Origin: Ciona savignyi
Lineage: Eukaryota > Chordata > Ascidiacea > Phlebobranchia > Cionidae
NCBI GenBank assembly: GCA_000149265.1
Contig: CH002552.1
Coordinates: 115,367 to 179,366, forward strand
Length of the DNA: 64,000 nt
Direction: 5' to 3'
Positions 23,377 through 36,036 of the stretch are shown piece by piece. The notes under the pieces are model-generated. The model was given only the letters and a program-made list of their open reading frames with translations. It did not search any database and was not told the origin of the DNA. The first letter of the stretch is position 1. Each line of letters starts with the position of its first letter. The translations under genes were made by a program, and so were the position numbers.

Positions 23377-25505
23377 CTAATCTATACCTAAATCAGGATA
23401 TATAGAAACATGCAAGTTTAGTTTAATCAATTCCTTTTTGTCCAAATAACAACACAAAAATATAGAAAAATTAAATATAGCGGAAGAGGGCGCCAAACCT
23501 AGGCGAGAATGAAGAACTAGATTTGGAAGCCAACTGAACCACTGCATGTGTATTTGCAATTCTCTACACCCGATCATGCGATGAACGTAACATGTAGAAA
23601 CAGAAATGGCAGAACCGCATTTTAACGGTTCGATAACCACCTTGTATAACCCATCGAAGGAAGCTGTAATGACTTCTGTACAATAGTTTCAATGCGAGAA
23701 ACACAGTAAATAAGAGGGTATATGAAAGTAATATTTTGCATGATTATATAGAGTGTTAAAACACGTGTCAGCCACCACCATTTGGCAGATTAAATTCTGT
23801 ACGTTGGTTGTTTATAATTGAAGTTATTAGTATAAACTTCCCTATTAGTGTGGTTTTGAAGTGACTAGATGTGAAATTTGCAGTTTATTTGACTGGTGTC
23901 ACGTGTTATATTACTTTTCATTATGTACATAGGTGAAGTGCACGAGTTAAAATAGCATATTGTGTAAATTATATTAAGCAGTTTTTGGCAATAACTTTAC
24001 GCAGTAGTGAAATAGAAGTTTATATCGAAAGATACAGCGTCACAAAAGCCGGAAAAGAACGTTGTATTCTTGGTTTGTCTGTAATGTGCCGTTGCAATTG
24101 CTTAAACATTTTCTTCCCTTTGACAAAGAGATAACAACTTTAATGTATGAATATTAAATAGGAATATTATAAAAACACCTTTTTTATTTTTTACTATTTT
24201 TTTTTACTTTTTAATATTATTTAGATGTCTTTCTTGCTCAAATAAAATTAAGTTGCGTTTGGTCAATTAATTTTGTGTCGAAAACTGTAAATGAAAATCT
24301 AAAGTTTTAACTATCTGCTTAAATAAGTTTACTCTTACAAGTGTGGAAATTTCGTCAAGGGCTACATCCTACATGTGAAGGAAAGCTCTCATTTTAAATG
24401 GGTAGAATTAAAGGGAAACGTATAAAAGAAAAAAGGAAATCTGCGCACAAAATAGATTAAGGTGTTCGGTTTAAAATTAGCGTTAATTCTAGAGGGAGTA
24501 TTTTAGTGTGTGAGTGTTAAGTGGGGTAGAGTTAGGCGAGAATGCAAACTGTAGATTTTTAAAAAACTTAACTGTTGCTTGTGTATTTGTAATTCTCTAC
24601 ATCCAATCATGCGTTGAACGTAACATGTAGAAACAGAAAAACCGCATTTTAACAGTTCGATAAACACTTTATCATATAACCCAACGAAGGAAGCTGACAT
24701 GTTATCTGTACAATAGTTTTAATGCGAGAAACACAGTAAAGATTAAGAGGGTACATGAAAATATTTTGAAGGATTATATAGAGTATCAAAACACGTGTCA
24801 ACCACCACCATTTGGTAGAATAAATTCAGGACTTTGGTTGTTTGTAATTGCGATTAATAGTATAAACTTCCCTATTAGTGTGGTTTAGAAGTGACTGGCT
24901 GTGGAAATTCGCAATTTATTTAACTTGTAGTGCCAGAGTTAAATTAGCCTGCTGTGTAAATTATGTTAAGCACTTTTTGGCAATAATTTAACGTAGATCG
25001 ACTGTCGAAGAATATGCGGCTTCAAAAAAGCGGAAAAGGACGTTGTATTCTTGGTTTGTCCGTAATTTACCGTCGCAATTTGCTTTAAATATTCCTCCTT
25101 TCAAAGCAGAGATAACAACTTTAATGTATAAATATTCAATACAAATATTATAAAACAACTGTTTATTAATATTTTTTTATTTTGTTATTTTGTTATTTTA
25201 CATAGATGCCTTTCTTGCTAAACCCAAATTTTTGTTGCATTTAGTCAATTATTTTTTATCGAAAACAGTAATTGAAAATCGCGTGTGTTAACTAACTATC
25301 TGCTAAAATAAGTTTACTCCTACCAGCGTGGGAATTCCGCCAAGGGCTAAATGTCTAGGAAAAGTTTTTCATTTAATGGCAATAAAAAAGGAAACCTGCA
25401 CAATAATAAAGATAAGGGTGTTCGGGTTAGATTAAAACCTGCGGTTAAAATAGCGTAAGTTCTAGTGTGAGTATGTGTGTGTGAGTGTTTAGTTGGTTAG
25501 AGTTA
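23377..25505 (+). repeat. Tandem duplication of the ligase B 5' flank
   Basis: Two direct copies of roughly 1.0-1.1 kb (about 23,377-24,475 and 24,476-25,505). Matching landmarks: GAACGTAACATGTAGAAACA (23,583 and 24,614), AATGCGAGAAACACAGTAAA (23,691 and 24,720) and CGTTGTATTCTTGGTTTGTC (24,060 and 25,032). A third, inverted copy lies upstream of ligase A. The open frames on the minus strand here (at 23,377-23,640 and 24,503-24,700) share peptide similarity only because the DNA is duplicated. Confidence 0.8.
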
Positions 25506-25773
25506 GTATACATACATTTAAAAACAAGTTTTCCTCCAAACCTTTTACTCTACTTCCCTCCTTATTAAGCAAACGAGAATTGCGGTGACGCGTGAACACA
25601 CAAACCAAGTTTGTGTGAACTCGCGAGCTTGCTTGTGAACCAAGCCCAACGCACATTTATAAATTCGAAGGCAATGTGCGGTATCCTTTATTAACCAGAT
25701 TTTCTTGTTTCTTTAAAATCTGATTAAGGTAGATTTGTAAGAATACTAGATACGGAAAACAGCTGGATACTAA

Positions 25774-28700
25774 ATGGAGCCTTATAGTTTGTATCCTGAT
25801 GTTAAGATACCCAATGTTCCTTTTGGTAAATTTATTCTGCAATCTATTCAAAATTATGGAGAAAAATTGGCTTGGGTAAGAATATGCCTTTACTATCGTA
25901 AAAGCATTTAATTTTATTTATTTATCATATCGATAAAGATTGCATTTTATATAATCGTTAATTTAGTTCAGAATAAAACTACATTAATATCGTTGTTGTT
26001 TCTTACTTAGAACGCAGTTCAACCTTATATTTCAGGTGGATATTGGCAATGGAAGTGAAGAATATAGTTTCAGTCGAATCTACAACGAGACATGCAAATG
26101 TGCAAACTCGTTGATTAAGGAAGGTATAAAACGTGGCGACATCGTTGGAATTTTGTGTCCGAATTCCTGCCAACAGAAGATATTGGTTTTAGCTCTTGCA
26201 TTATGTGGAGCTACTATAGTCCCTATCAACAATTTTTATACTGAAGGTGTGTGATTTTTGCTGTGACAGTTCAAGCAGTTTCTGGTTACTGAGAAATATT
26301 ATTATCCGTCTTAAGAAATCCATAAGTTTTCTGTATTAGGAACAGTTTAGTTTCTAGTTTTTGGGACCCACTAAATTCTAGTCGTGTTGACTTATTAGCG
26401 TCTGGTTTATGAGGCCCATTTGTTTCTGTTTTTTTTAGTTATATCTTTTCTACATGCAAGAAAGGTAAATATAGATACATAAACAAGTTTCTGGTTAAGA
26501 TTGTTGATCTCAGAGACGGATCAGTTTTAGAATTTGTACATTACGTAACAAAATCTGCCGAGTGTGGTAAGATAACGTGTATCTATCTCTATTTGCCCGA
26601 AGAAAGAAATAGCGCATATTTATAATTGGGTCATGCTATTAGTGCTACTTACATTTCATTGACATGGTCTATGTATCAAGTAATTTCACTTAACATTTTG
26701 TTATATTATTCATTAGTTTTTAGATGGGATTGGATGAAATCTGCATAAGTTTATTTACCATGACTCAAAAGGTATTAGCGGCCCAACCACAACTTAACTA
26801 TTGTTTATTACAGATGAAGTCAAACGCCAAATGCAAATAGTGGATCCAACAGTTGTGTTTACTACTTCTGATCAAATAAGTAAACTGCAAACTTATTCAG
26901 AGAACATAAAGGTTTAATTTCCCTTTAGCTAATTAATCGCCTGAATTGGAAAACGCAACGGTGTTAACACAAGTGTAATCGTTAGAATAACTTGCGCCCG
27001 CCGTCGGGTTAAAGGAGCTTTTAATATGTACTGTATTGGAATGAAGATGATAAAGACGTTCCTGTAATTTGGTAGAACCCAGTAATCGGCTGGGTTCAGG
27101 CGAAGTCGGCCTAGCTAAGGACCATCTTCGAAACTGCAACCATACGGCTAAAAGACAACAGACTAATCCATCACGCTAATTAGCTACGTTTCTTACAGAT
27201 TTACAAATTCGGACCAAATGAAGAAGATAATATCTTTCTTGAGTTTCTAAAAGGCAGTTCTGGTCAGGGTGAGTTGGATTTGCTGAAGAACGAGAGAATA
27301 ATATTAGTTCATTTCAATCATTAATCTACATACGGTCGGCCAATATCTTAGTCTGTTTAAACGCGCGAAATGCTAGAGGACAAAAAGTTCTTTAAATATA
27401 AATGATAATTGGGGATAAAATTAATAACTAGCATTTATGCAGATCTCCTGGAAGTAGATATTGATGTCCAGAACGATGATTTGTTTCTACTTTGTTCAAG
27501 TGGAACCACTGGTCCACCAAAGTTGATTCAACTTACCAATTATTCAGTTGTTGCTATGGTGCATTTAATGAGGTTTGTTCTTGTAAATATCAGTAACACT
27601 GTATTACCATTATCATAAATAATAATAAACTGATATTTAGTATTTACATTTAACCTCGTCTAATTGCTAATATACTGTGTATTCTGTTTGAATAAGGAAA
27701 GTAATAATAAGAATTCAACCAAAAATCTTGTTTACAAAATGTAATCGGAGACCCAGAAATGAGAATTATTATTCAAAAAAGTTCTGAACGATTTTACATT
27801 CATTTAGGTTTCCATTAAAATGCAGCAGAAACAGCGTGGCTTGTTCCATTTCTCCAATGTTCCACATTGCTTCAATTGCGCTTATCTTTACATTTCTAAT
27901 ACAAGGTTGTGTGCATGTACTTCCTGCCGAATATAACCTAAGAGAGCTGTTACAAACTGTCCAGAAATATAGAGTAAGTATATATCTAAAATTGAAAAGT
28001 TCGAGATTGATATAATTGCCGCTATCATATTTAAAGTCGTAACGTATCTTAAACTTAAAAATAAATTAAAACACTTATGGAATAGACGTATGGTCGGATG
28101 GTTGGCGACTAATTAGTGTACATCTTGGCAATCAAGCAAACGTTGAACGACTGGCTCAATTTTATTCGGTTGACTTTTAAGTGAATTGTATCAAATCCAG
28201 TGGCAGTCTAGTCGTTTATCTGCTCTGTCAATACACTAGCAGTTATCATTTGAACTCATTCTATTTATTGATTGTACGCTGCGGAAAACTCTCCATAGTT
28301 AATAATTTCACAATTGCCTGTTTAATAAAGAACATGTTTTTTCTCATTAACAAAGATTAGGTGTGACTTTTTTATAATTATGAAATAAATCCAAACGGCA
28401 AAACACTTTCAGGTGACCCACCTCGTCCTGCTATCTCCATACCTTGTCGACATTGCCAAATCTGATCTGGTTGATCACAGTGATGTGTCTTCTTTGGTCC
28501 AAGTCATCACCGGATCATCACCATTGTCTGAAGAGGTTAAACAACTTGTAAAACAGAACCTGGATTGCATGATTCTGATTGAAGGTTAGATTTAACGTTC
28601 AATGTTCAAGTTTGCAGCATCACACAATCCGCTAGAGCTCTTTGTTTCAACGGTTGATTGGGCAAAACTCTTAACGAATATCGACTAAACGCAGTGGGTG

Positions 28701-30755
28701 AATGCAGCATCTGAATTATATGCAACATACTGAAGTAGCTCCGGTAAATATCATGTAGACACAGGAAAACAGCGAAAAAGTTTTGCCTTATAGAATTTTC
28801 CATCTAAAATGATATTAGTAATAGTTTCATCCTTCATTTTTTATCAATCCCACACAATTATTGATAAGTATTGTCTTTATCAGTATATGGACTAACAGAG
28901 GCAGCAATAATCACTTTGTTCGACAATCTTCTCTCCAAGACTGGTTCTGTTGGGTATCTCATTCCGAATATTAATCTTAAGGTAATATCCTAAATTTTCT
29001 GGTTTACAATAGCCGTTGTTCCCTGACCTAAGTCACTGTATAATATTTAACACATTAAATTAAATGTTCAAGAGCGAGGGTAGCTTATAACACGTAGTAA
29101 AAAACCTCCTTATTTATTGGGTTCAGTTTCTTGCCCTTTAACACAACTGACTAGCTAGTTACCCGTTTTGAATCTACAACCCTGTGTATATGATATTGCG
29201 CTTTGTGCTTATACACAAAAGAAATCTATACAAAATCAGTATTGGTTACAACCCCATCATGGGTTCAAAACTTTGACCGCTAAAAAACGGAGAAACAATT
29301 GTCATAAAGGTTGTCGGCGTTGAAACAAGAGAAAAGCTAAAAGCAAATGAAAAAGGAGAAATCATGGTTAAAGGACCAGTGGTATGATAAATACAACTTT
29401 TCTGATATGTTTATGCAGAAATGTTAAACGTAGGATTTACGTATGGTAAACAATAGATAAACTTTTATTTCATTTCAAATTATTGTATTAAAGGCAGCTA
29501 TACACTTATCAATTAGCGCTGTCGATTATGTCTGACTTATTGGCCGAAAACTTTAAACTGTAGGGTATTGTATAACATTGTGCAATATTTACGATTAACC
29601 CAACCTGTATTCTATCAATCTTAATTTAAAGCTGGCAAAGGGTTATTTTAAAAATCCCGAAGCGACAAAGAGTTTGTTCGACGATGAAGGTTGGTTGAAG
29701 ACTGGTGACATGGGATACTTTGATGAGGACGGAAACATTTTCATCACCGATCGTATCAAAGATGTCATTAAATCTGTGGGTGTTCAGGTAAGCACGAGAT
29801 AAGTTATGCTTAAGAATAGAAGCATTTAGCAATATCCAAAATGAAGAGTTATTTTTTTATTTCCTGAGATAAATTTTATCGGTCGCATTAATTATTTTGC
29901 CGCAGGGGCGGGTCCGGTACGTGAAGAGATTTGAATCTGCCTGCAAACTGTATCTAATAATACCATGTGATGTGGAATGTATTATACTCAGTAATTTAAA
30001 TTTTGAATACTTATAATGTAATAATACGGCCCACCAAAGACTTTATTTTTCCACTTTTGTCCCATCAACTAGAGAAGTTACCCACCCTTGCCCAAGACTA
30101 ATCACATCACAGGTTTCTCCATCCGAAATTGAAGCGATACTGATGCAACATCCCAAGATCTCTGACGTTGGGGTGATTGGTGTCCAGGATTCTGTGGGTT
30201 ATCTTTGCGAAGTCCCCAAAGCGTTCATCGTAAAAAAGCATCCGAGTTTAACGGTAGATGATGTACACGAACTGACTCGAGGTTAATAAAGTTTCTGATG
30301 TTTTATTTTTATTGCTTTGGTAGAAAATAATATTTATGTTTATTCCCACAGATTGCATAATTATCTTTAACCTACACTTGTCTTGTTCAAGTTGTTACTG
30401 TATGTTGAATACGATAGAGATGTAGCTCTTGTTTTGTTTAAACCACATAATTGCGATAATCAATCACGGTTTTTTTTTTAAATAACAAAGTTACTAAAGG
30501 TAGGATTCGAATCTAAGCCCTTTTGCTCTCGGTACGAAGCATAACTAACGATTTAACCGACAGGCTGGACAAACTTAATTCCCAGTAACAGATACGACCT
30601 AACACAAAATTAACATTCGTCCACCATTTGCGTTAATGTTGTTTTCAGACAAATTAGCGGATTACAAGCAACTACGGGGCGGTGTTGTGTTCGTGGATGA
30701 ATTACCAAGATCTGGTAGCGGAAAAATTCTCAAACGAAATCTAAGAAAAATGTAG
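25774..30755 (+). CDS. Acyl-CoA synthetase / 4-coumarate-CoA-ligase-like (ligase B)
   Basis: Inverted paralogue of ligase A; same predicted reaction (acid + ATP + CoA to acyl-CoA). Exons: 25774-25875, 26036-26246, 26814-26911, 27199-27268, 27443-27572, 27808-27973, 28413-28584, 28884-28981, about 29293/29298-29381, 29632-29787, 30113-30281, 30649-30755. With exon 9 read in the conserved frame the protein is 520 aa. Residue landmarks: AMP-binding loop SSGTTGPPK 179-187, YGLTE 318-322, TGD 401-403, hinge RIKD 418-421, catalytic lysine of SGSGK about 511, C-terminus RKM (no SKL). All other introns are GT-AG and keep frame, including GT after exon 10 where A has GC. The only AG before exon 9 (29,291-29,292) leaves the frame off by 2, in both paralogues. 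Either an unseen small exon exists or both copies are broken there. Divergent from A, 17 kb between start codons. Confidence 0.9.
26940..27180 (-). repeat. tRNA-derived SINE in intron 3 of ligase B
   Basis: Degraded minus-strand copy (GCCCGCCGTCGGGTTAAAGG, GGTAGAACCCAGTAATCGGC). It is the mirror of the SINE in intron 3 of ligase A, hence an insertion older than the duplication. Confidence 0.7.
29215..29290 (+). repeat. tRNA-like element abutting exon 9 of ligase B
   Basis: CCATCATGGGTTCAAAAC box about 25 bases before exon 9, orthologous to the element at 4,095-4,165. SINE-like sequence also lies just upstream (29,120-29,185, CTGACTAGCTAGTTACCCG). Confidence 0.5.
30485..30580 (-). repeat. tRNA-like element in intron 11 of ligase B
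   Basis: Minus-strand GGATTCGAATC-type box with the AACGATTTAACCGACAGGCT stretch; the counterpart of 2,690-2,815. Confidence 0.55.
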
Positions 30756-31994
30756 TAAATATTTGATTGCTGTGTCAGTTTATCTGAAAAGCGAATTATA
30801 TAAAATAATAAGCAGTTGTAAAATAAGAATCTATGTAATCTAAAATGCATGTGGTAATTAACATTTCTCCGATTGTGATAACATGGCGTATTGTTACATA
30901 AGCTGTTTTTAAATTTTTATGCTTAAAAACTGTAATTTGTATTGTAATTAAATGTAACCAATGAAAATGCTTTATTAACACTTTTGATTTGTATAACTGT
31001 GTTAACCAAAAAATATACCGGCGACCTGTAGCTTTCGTACATTTTATGCGGAATAAATAGCCAAGCAAGTACGATATTTGAAAACTTAATGTATTATAAC
31101 AGTACGTGGGACAACGCGAGTTAAAATTTTCAAATTCAGTCGACATTTGTCAACTTAGAACGGTAAAAAAGTAAGTCGATTTTATGTATTGCGAATGTTT
31201 ATGCAAAACGGCCTTAGTTACAATTTGAGGGATTTAATAATAAACAAATAAATATGGGTTTGGAGCTTCTGCGTCAATAGTGTTTTATCATATACGTGGT
31301 TATAGCAAGGACCTATTAGAATCGACTTTGGATTATATATCTTGAAGGGATTTACATTAGGGTTGTGATCTGAGCAAAATCCTGGCCTGTAGTTGTTTAG
31401 ATGGGTTAAATAGATCGGTATAATCTCTTCATCGCATTACACATATACTGATTTGGGCAAATCATCTGTAAACACAAGGTTAATATATGGAAAACAAAGA
31501 ATATTCAAGTCTACAGTGTCGATCCCTCGAGTATTGTTTTAATGGGCCAGGTTTTGAACCCACGATGGGCCAAAATATGATAAGCAACCAACGTTTGATT
31601 ATGATGGTGGTTTTGTCTAAAAAAATAAAATGGGAAAGACTTTAACCAGATTTTTTTGAAAGGATCGGTGTCAGAATAGTATATTTGAAGTGAAGCTGCT
31701 ATTTTACGACGACGCACTAATCCAACATTCTATTCAATCTCTAGATTCACTACTTTCCTTAGTGACTTTATGGTATCGCCGGCATATATTAAAAAGCACA
31801 GGGGCGGAGCCAGGAAACATCGGAGGATATTAATGTTTGGTTCTGAAAATCCTAATTACAGGGCCGTAAAGCCACGCGCAATCGCCTACGGTGACATTGT
31901 TTAAGTTTTATCATCATATTAGTTCCTTAGGGAACGTTTAAGGAGCATAAAACTTTATAAAAAAAAAACAAAGGCGGGTTTTAAACCAGCCACC
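30756..31994. other. 3' flank of ligase B (duplicated)
   Basis: No gene seen. Inverted counterpart of about 1,160-2,533. The 116-codon minus-strand open frame at 30,796-31,146 lies in sequence that in the other arm (2,160-2,500) is not kept open as an equivalent frame, so I do not treat it as coding. An AATAAA lies near 31,050. Confidence 0.55.
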
Positions 31995-32300
31995 TAGGAC
32001 AGAATAGGATAGGATATACATGTTTATCACCGTGAATGGGAAAACCAAGGGGGTTATCACACGGGCAATCGTCAGATCACCTCGCTCCAATCGCCGGGTT
32101 GCCAGAGCTAATTCAGTGTGTTGTATATGATAGACACGTTCCTTCAATTTGGTAGAAGCCATTAATCCGCTGGGTTCAGGCAAAGTCCGTAAAGTGCCTT
32201 GACCAAGGACACAACCGACTAGCTAGCGACCAGTTTCGCACCTGCAACCTTTCCATTTAAAGGAGACGCACTTAACCGCTAGACCAACCAGCTGGACACC
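31995..32300 (-). mobile_element. SINE inserted after the ligase duplication
   Basis: Full-length minus-strand SINE, starting with the tail side (GGATAGGATATACATGTTTA) and ending in the tRNA-like head (ACCGCTAGACCAACCAGCTG). In the mirrored arm (about 1,050-1,080) the flanks are joined directly. A short CACCT direct repeat at both edges is a plausible target duplication. Confidence 0.75.
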
Positions 32301-32469
32301 TGTCGGATAAGAAGACAACGCGCTACTTCTAAGACATATGACCAATTATTTAAAGGGCTTAAGTGTCCCATTTGGTGATTTGTTTTGAAGTTTTTCCTTC
32401 CAGGTCTCTACAAATGCCGGATTAACAACATTCCGTTCATTTTCCAAAAAGTTTATTAAAGTTCAAGCA

Positions 32470-32770
32470 ACAGAATAACTTAGATTTGACGCCACAATTG
32501 GAAAATGTATTTGTCTGTTGTGGTCCTATTAGAAATACAGATTTAAAATTAAGATCATACTTTTAGGGATCATTTCTGTAGTGTGTATCTTGAAAACGTC
32601 ATCAAATTATGATAAATCCTCAACTACCATGATGAGTTGTAGGGATTCCTTCTGAACATGAAGCTTGGTTTGTTGTATCTTGCGAATGATGTTGCGAACT
32701 ATTGAAGATTGTTCTTGGATTTCCATTTGGAAATCTTGGAGGAAGGAATCTCCGGCTGAGTAGTTGTTTT
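32470..32770 (-). pseudogene. Ubiquitin-specific-protease-like fragment, copy 3
   Basis: Minus-strand relative of 577-865, at the outer end of the right arm of the inverted duplication. A 4-base insertion (around 32,685) and several stops break it. Keeps an IHFPIVA-like segment (near 32,500) and HTTEMIPKSMILIL. Confidence 0.5.
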
Positions 32771-33050
32771 AATGATTGTTAAATATTTTTTCCGTAAGTA
32801 ATTTTCAAAAATTTAGTCCGTGGTAACTAAATATCATTTCTACTACCTTTTGAGATTTTCTAACGCGTCTAAACATTAATTAGAAATTTAAAAAAGGAAA
32901 AAAAACACGCGTTCTTTAAATTTCAACTAATTTAAGCATTGCACATATTTTTAAATTCTATTTGGAATAAGTTTCAGCTGATTAAATTCTACTTGTAACC
33001 GGTTTAATAAAATTTTATTTCGTTTTAAGTTAGTTTTGACTGTCTAGCTC

Positions 33051-33720
<670 letters not shown>

Positions 33721-34120
33721 TATCGTAGTTGTGGAAAAGCAACTAAATTCCTCGTAATAACATGCATCCAGTCTGTAAAATCATGTAACAAACTTTATAT
33801 AACGGTGTTACTATAAAAGAGTTATCGAGATCCGCTTTAGAATGTATTCCACGCAATCTTACTTTTAAATGCGATTTTTCTTTAATTAGATAAACTAATG
33901 CCATATGAAAGTCACAGTAACCTATTAGCCTTGTAAGTAAAGCGTCGGCGATCTGCAGGCAGCTGAAAGGTTATGGGATCAAAACAAGCCGCTAGCTACA
34001 CGGTGGTGTCTTAGGAAAAATTGTTGTCTTTTTTACAAATTAGGGTTCAATTTAAAATAGAGGTGACCAACACCTGAATCCTTTGCATTTCTGCTGAAAT
34101 AAATTTAATTTTGCTTTAGT
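33721..34120. other. Intergenic, no gene seen
   Basis: Nothing recognisable apart from a weak SINE-head-like stretch near 33,940-34,010 (AAAGCGTCGGCG, GCAGCTGAAAGG). Confidence 0.4.
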
Positions 34121-36036
34121 TATGGGTCCCATTTGGAAAAATGGGACACATATTGTTTTTGTCCGTTTTTTTTTTCTTTTTTTTTTTCTTTTTTTTTCGT
34201 CAAACGCTTGACAGGCATGGCTTGTGGCTCCGACATCTACCAGAAAGAATAATGACATCGCAATGAAACTTGGTCAGTGGTTAGACCAAATGGTCTAGAT
34301 GAGCAGACACCAAAATTTTGGGTAATATAATTAGGAGAATTCCCCTGGGAGGTGAAAAACCAAAACGGTATTTTTTTCAAAATTTTTAGCTTTTTTGGGC
34401 ATAGTGCATGAACGGCTGCTCCAATTTTGATCAGATTTGGTAAAATAGTAGCTTGTTAGCCACTGCGTTACCAATTAAAAGAAACAAAATATTAACCTAG
34501 GGAAATACCCTAAATATGAAGATATGTTTCTAAATCAAGATTGTGACAGGCATGGATTGTGGCTCTGACATCTACCAGAAAGGATAACGGAATCGTAATG
34601 AAACTTTGTCATTTGTTAGACCACATGGTCTAGATGAGCAGAAACCAAAATTTTGGGTAATATACCTAGGGGAATTCCCCTGGGGGGTGAAAAACCAAAA
34701 CGGTATTTTTTTCAAAAATTTTAGCTTTTTGGGCATAGCGCTTGAACGGCTGCTCCAATTTTAATCAGATTTGGTGGAATGTAAGTAATTAGTCACTTAT
34801 TTAACACCTAAAGAAAATAAAAAAATTATTTAGGAAAATACCCCCCAAAATAGTTTTTGTTCTCAAATCAGGATTGTGACAAGCATGCCATTTCACCTCG
34901 ACATTTAGCAAAAGGAGTAAAGGAATCGCAAATAAAATTTTACATTTGTTAGACAACATGGTCTAGATGTGCAGAAATCAAAACTGTGGGTGATAAATTT
35001 AGGGAAATTTCCCTGAGACCTTAAAAACCAAAACGGTATTTTTTTCTTAAAAAATAGCTATTTACGGGATAGCGCTTAAACAGATTCTCCAATTTTAATC
35101 AGATTTGGTGGAATGTAAGTGCATTAGTCACTGATTTAACACTTAAAACAAATAAAAAAGATTACCTAAGGAAATACCCTAAAAAATAAGATTTTTTCCT
35201 CAAATCATGATAGCAACATATGCATGGCATGGCGCCCCGACATCTACCAAAAAGAGTAATGGAATCGCAATAAAAATTTGAAATTTGTAAGAGAACATGG
35301 TCTAAATATGCAGAAACTATACTTTTGGGTAATGAATCCAGGGGAATTCCCCTGAGACGTTAAAAACCAAAACGTTTTTTTAATAAATTATCTTTTGGGG
35401 GCATAGCGCTTGAACGGCTGCTCTAATTTTGATCAGATTTGGTGAAATGTTAGACCATTAAACACTTTGAGTCAATTTATTAAAAGAAAGAAAACATTTA
35501 CTTAGGGTAATTCCCTACGACGAAAATACGATCTTGGTAATTCCCTACGGCGAAAATACGATCTTCCCTAAAAACGAAAATACGATCTTGAATTATGACT
35601 GTGACAGACATGCCATATCGCACTGACATATCCAACAAGGAGTCGACAAATCGGAATAAAACTCCGATTCACATGATCCACATTGTAAAACAGAAAATTA
35701 TCTACTAAACCCAGGGGAATTCCCAAAAACCATGAAATCGGGGTATTTTGAAAATTTAGCTCTATTTTACCACCACGTTTGAAAAGAAGCTTTAATTTAA
35801 AACAGTTGTGGTTAAATGTTCGTATATTTAAGACGTTTATTCTTTTCTCAACTACACATGGAAAAGAAGTTTGGTCTGATAACTACGGGACCCATGCGTT
35901 TATGCTTGCAGAAACAAAGTACATACTCAGTGTATAAAATACAAATTGTGGTTAGGGACACTGTAGCATGAATATATTGCATACGACATGTGTTTTACAA
36001 ATAGTGCTGATTAAACACGTGGTTGACACTCTCTAG
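34121..36036 (+). repeat. Tandem array of ~335-bp units with terminal sequence (half foldback)
   Basis: Starts with a short perfect hairpin (GTCCCATTT/AAATGGGAC, 34,126-34,147) and a poly-pyrimidine run. Four to five units follow, each with TGTGACAGGCATGG, CATGGTCTAGAT, CCAAAATTTTGGGTAAT, GGGGAATTCCCC, AAAACCAAAACGGTATTTTT, GCGCTTGAACGGCTGCTCC and GGGAAATACCCT. It closes with a terminal stretch (about 35,885-36,036) containing CATGCGTTTATGCTTGCAGA and ending GTTGACACTCTCTAG. The same units in both orientations make up 47.9-55.7 kb. No coding capacity seen. Confidence 0.85.

Noticed and set aside
23377..24700. Two similar minus-strand open frames (MVIEPLKCGSAIS..., ...VFIELLKCGFSVS...) suggesting a gene family
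   Set aside because: Their similarity is explained by the tandem duplication of the ligase upstream block; the reading frames diverge and end differently.
30796..31146. 116-codon minus-strand open frame downstream of ligase B
   Set aside because: The mirrored arm (2,160-2,500) carries the same DNA without a comparable conserved frame, and no domain or splice structure is visible.
34121..36036. CRISPR-like or coding tandem array
   Set aside because: Units are about 335 bp, without short direct repeats and unique spacers, and have no conserved open frame; eukaryotic context.
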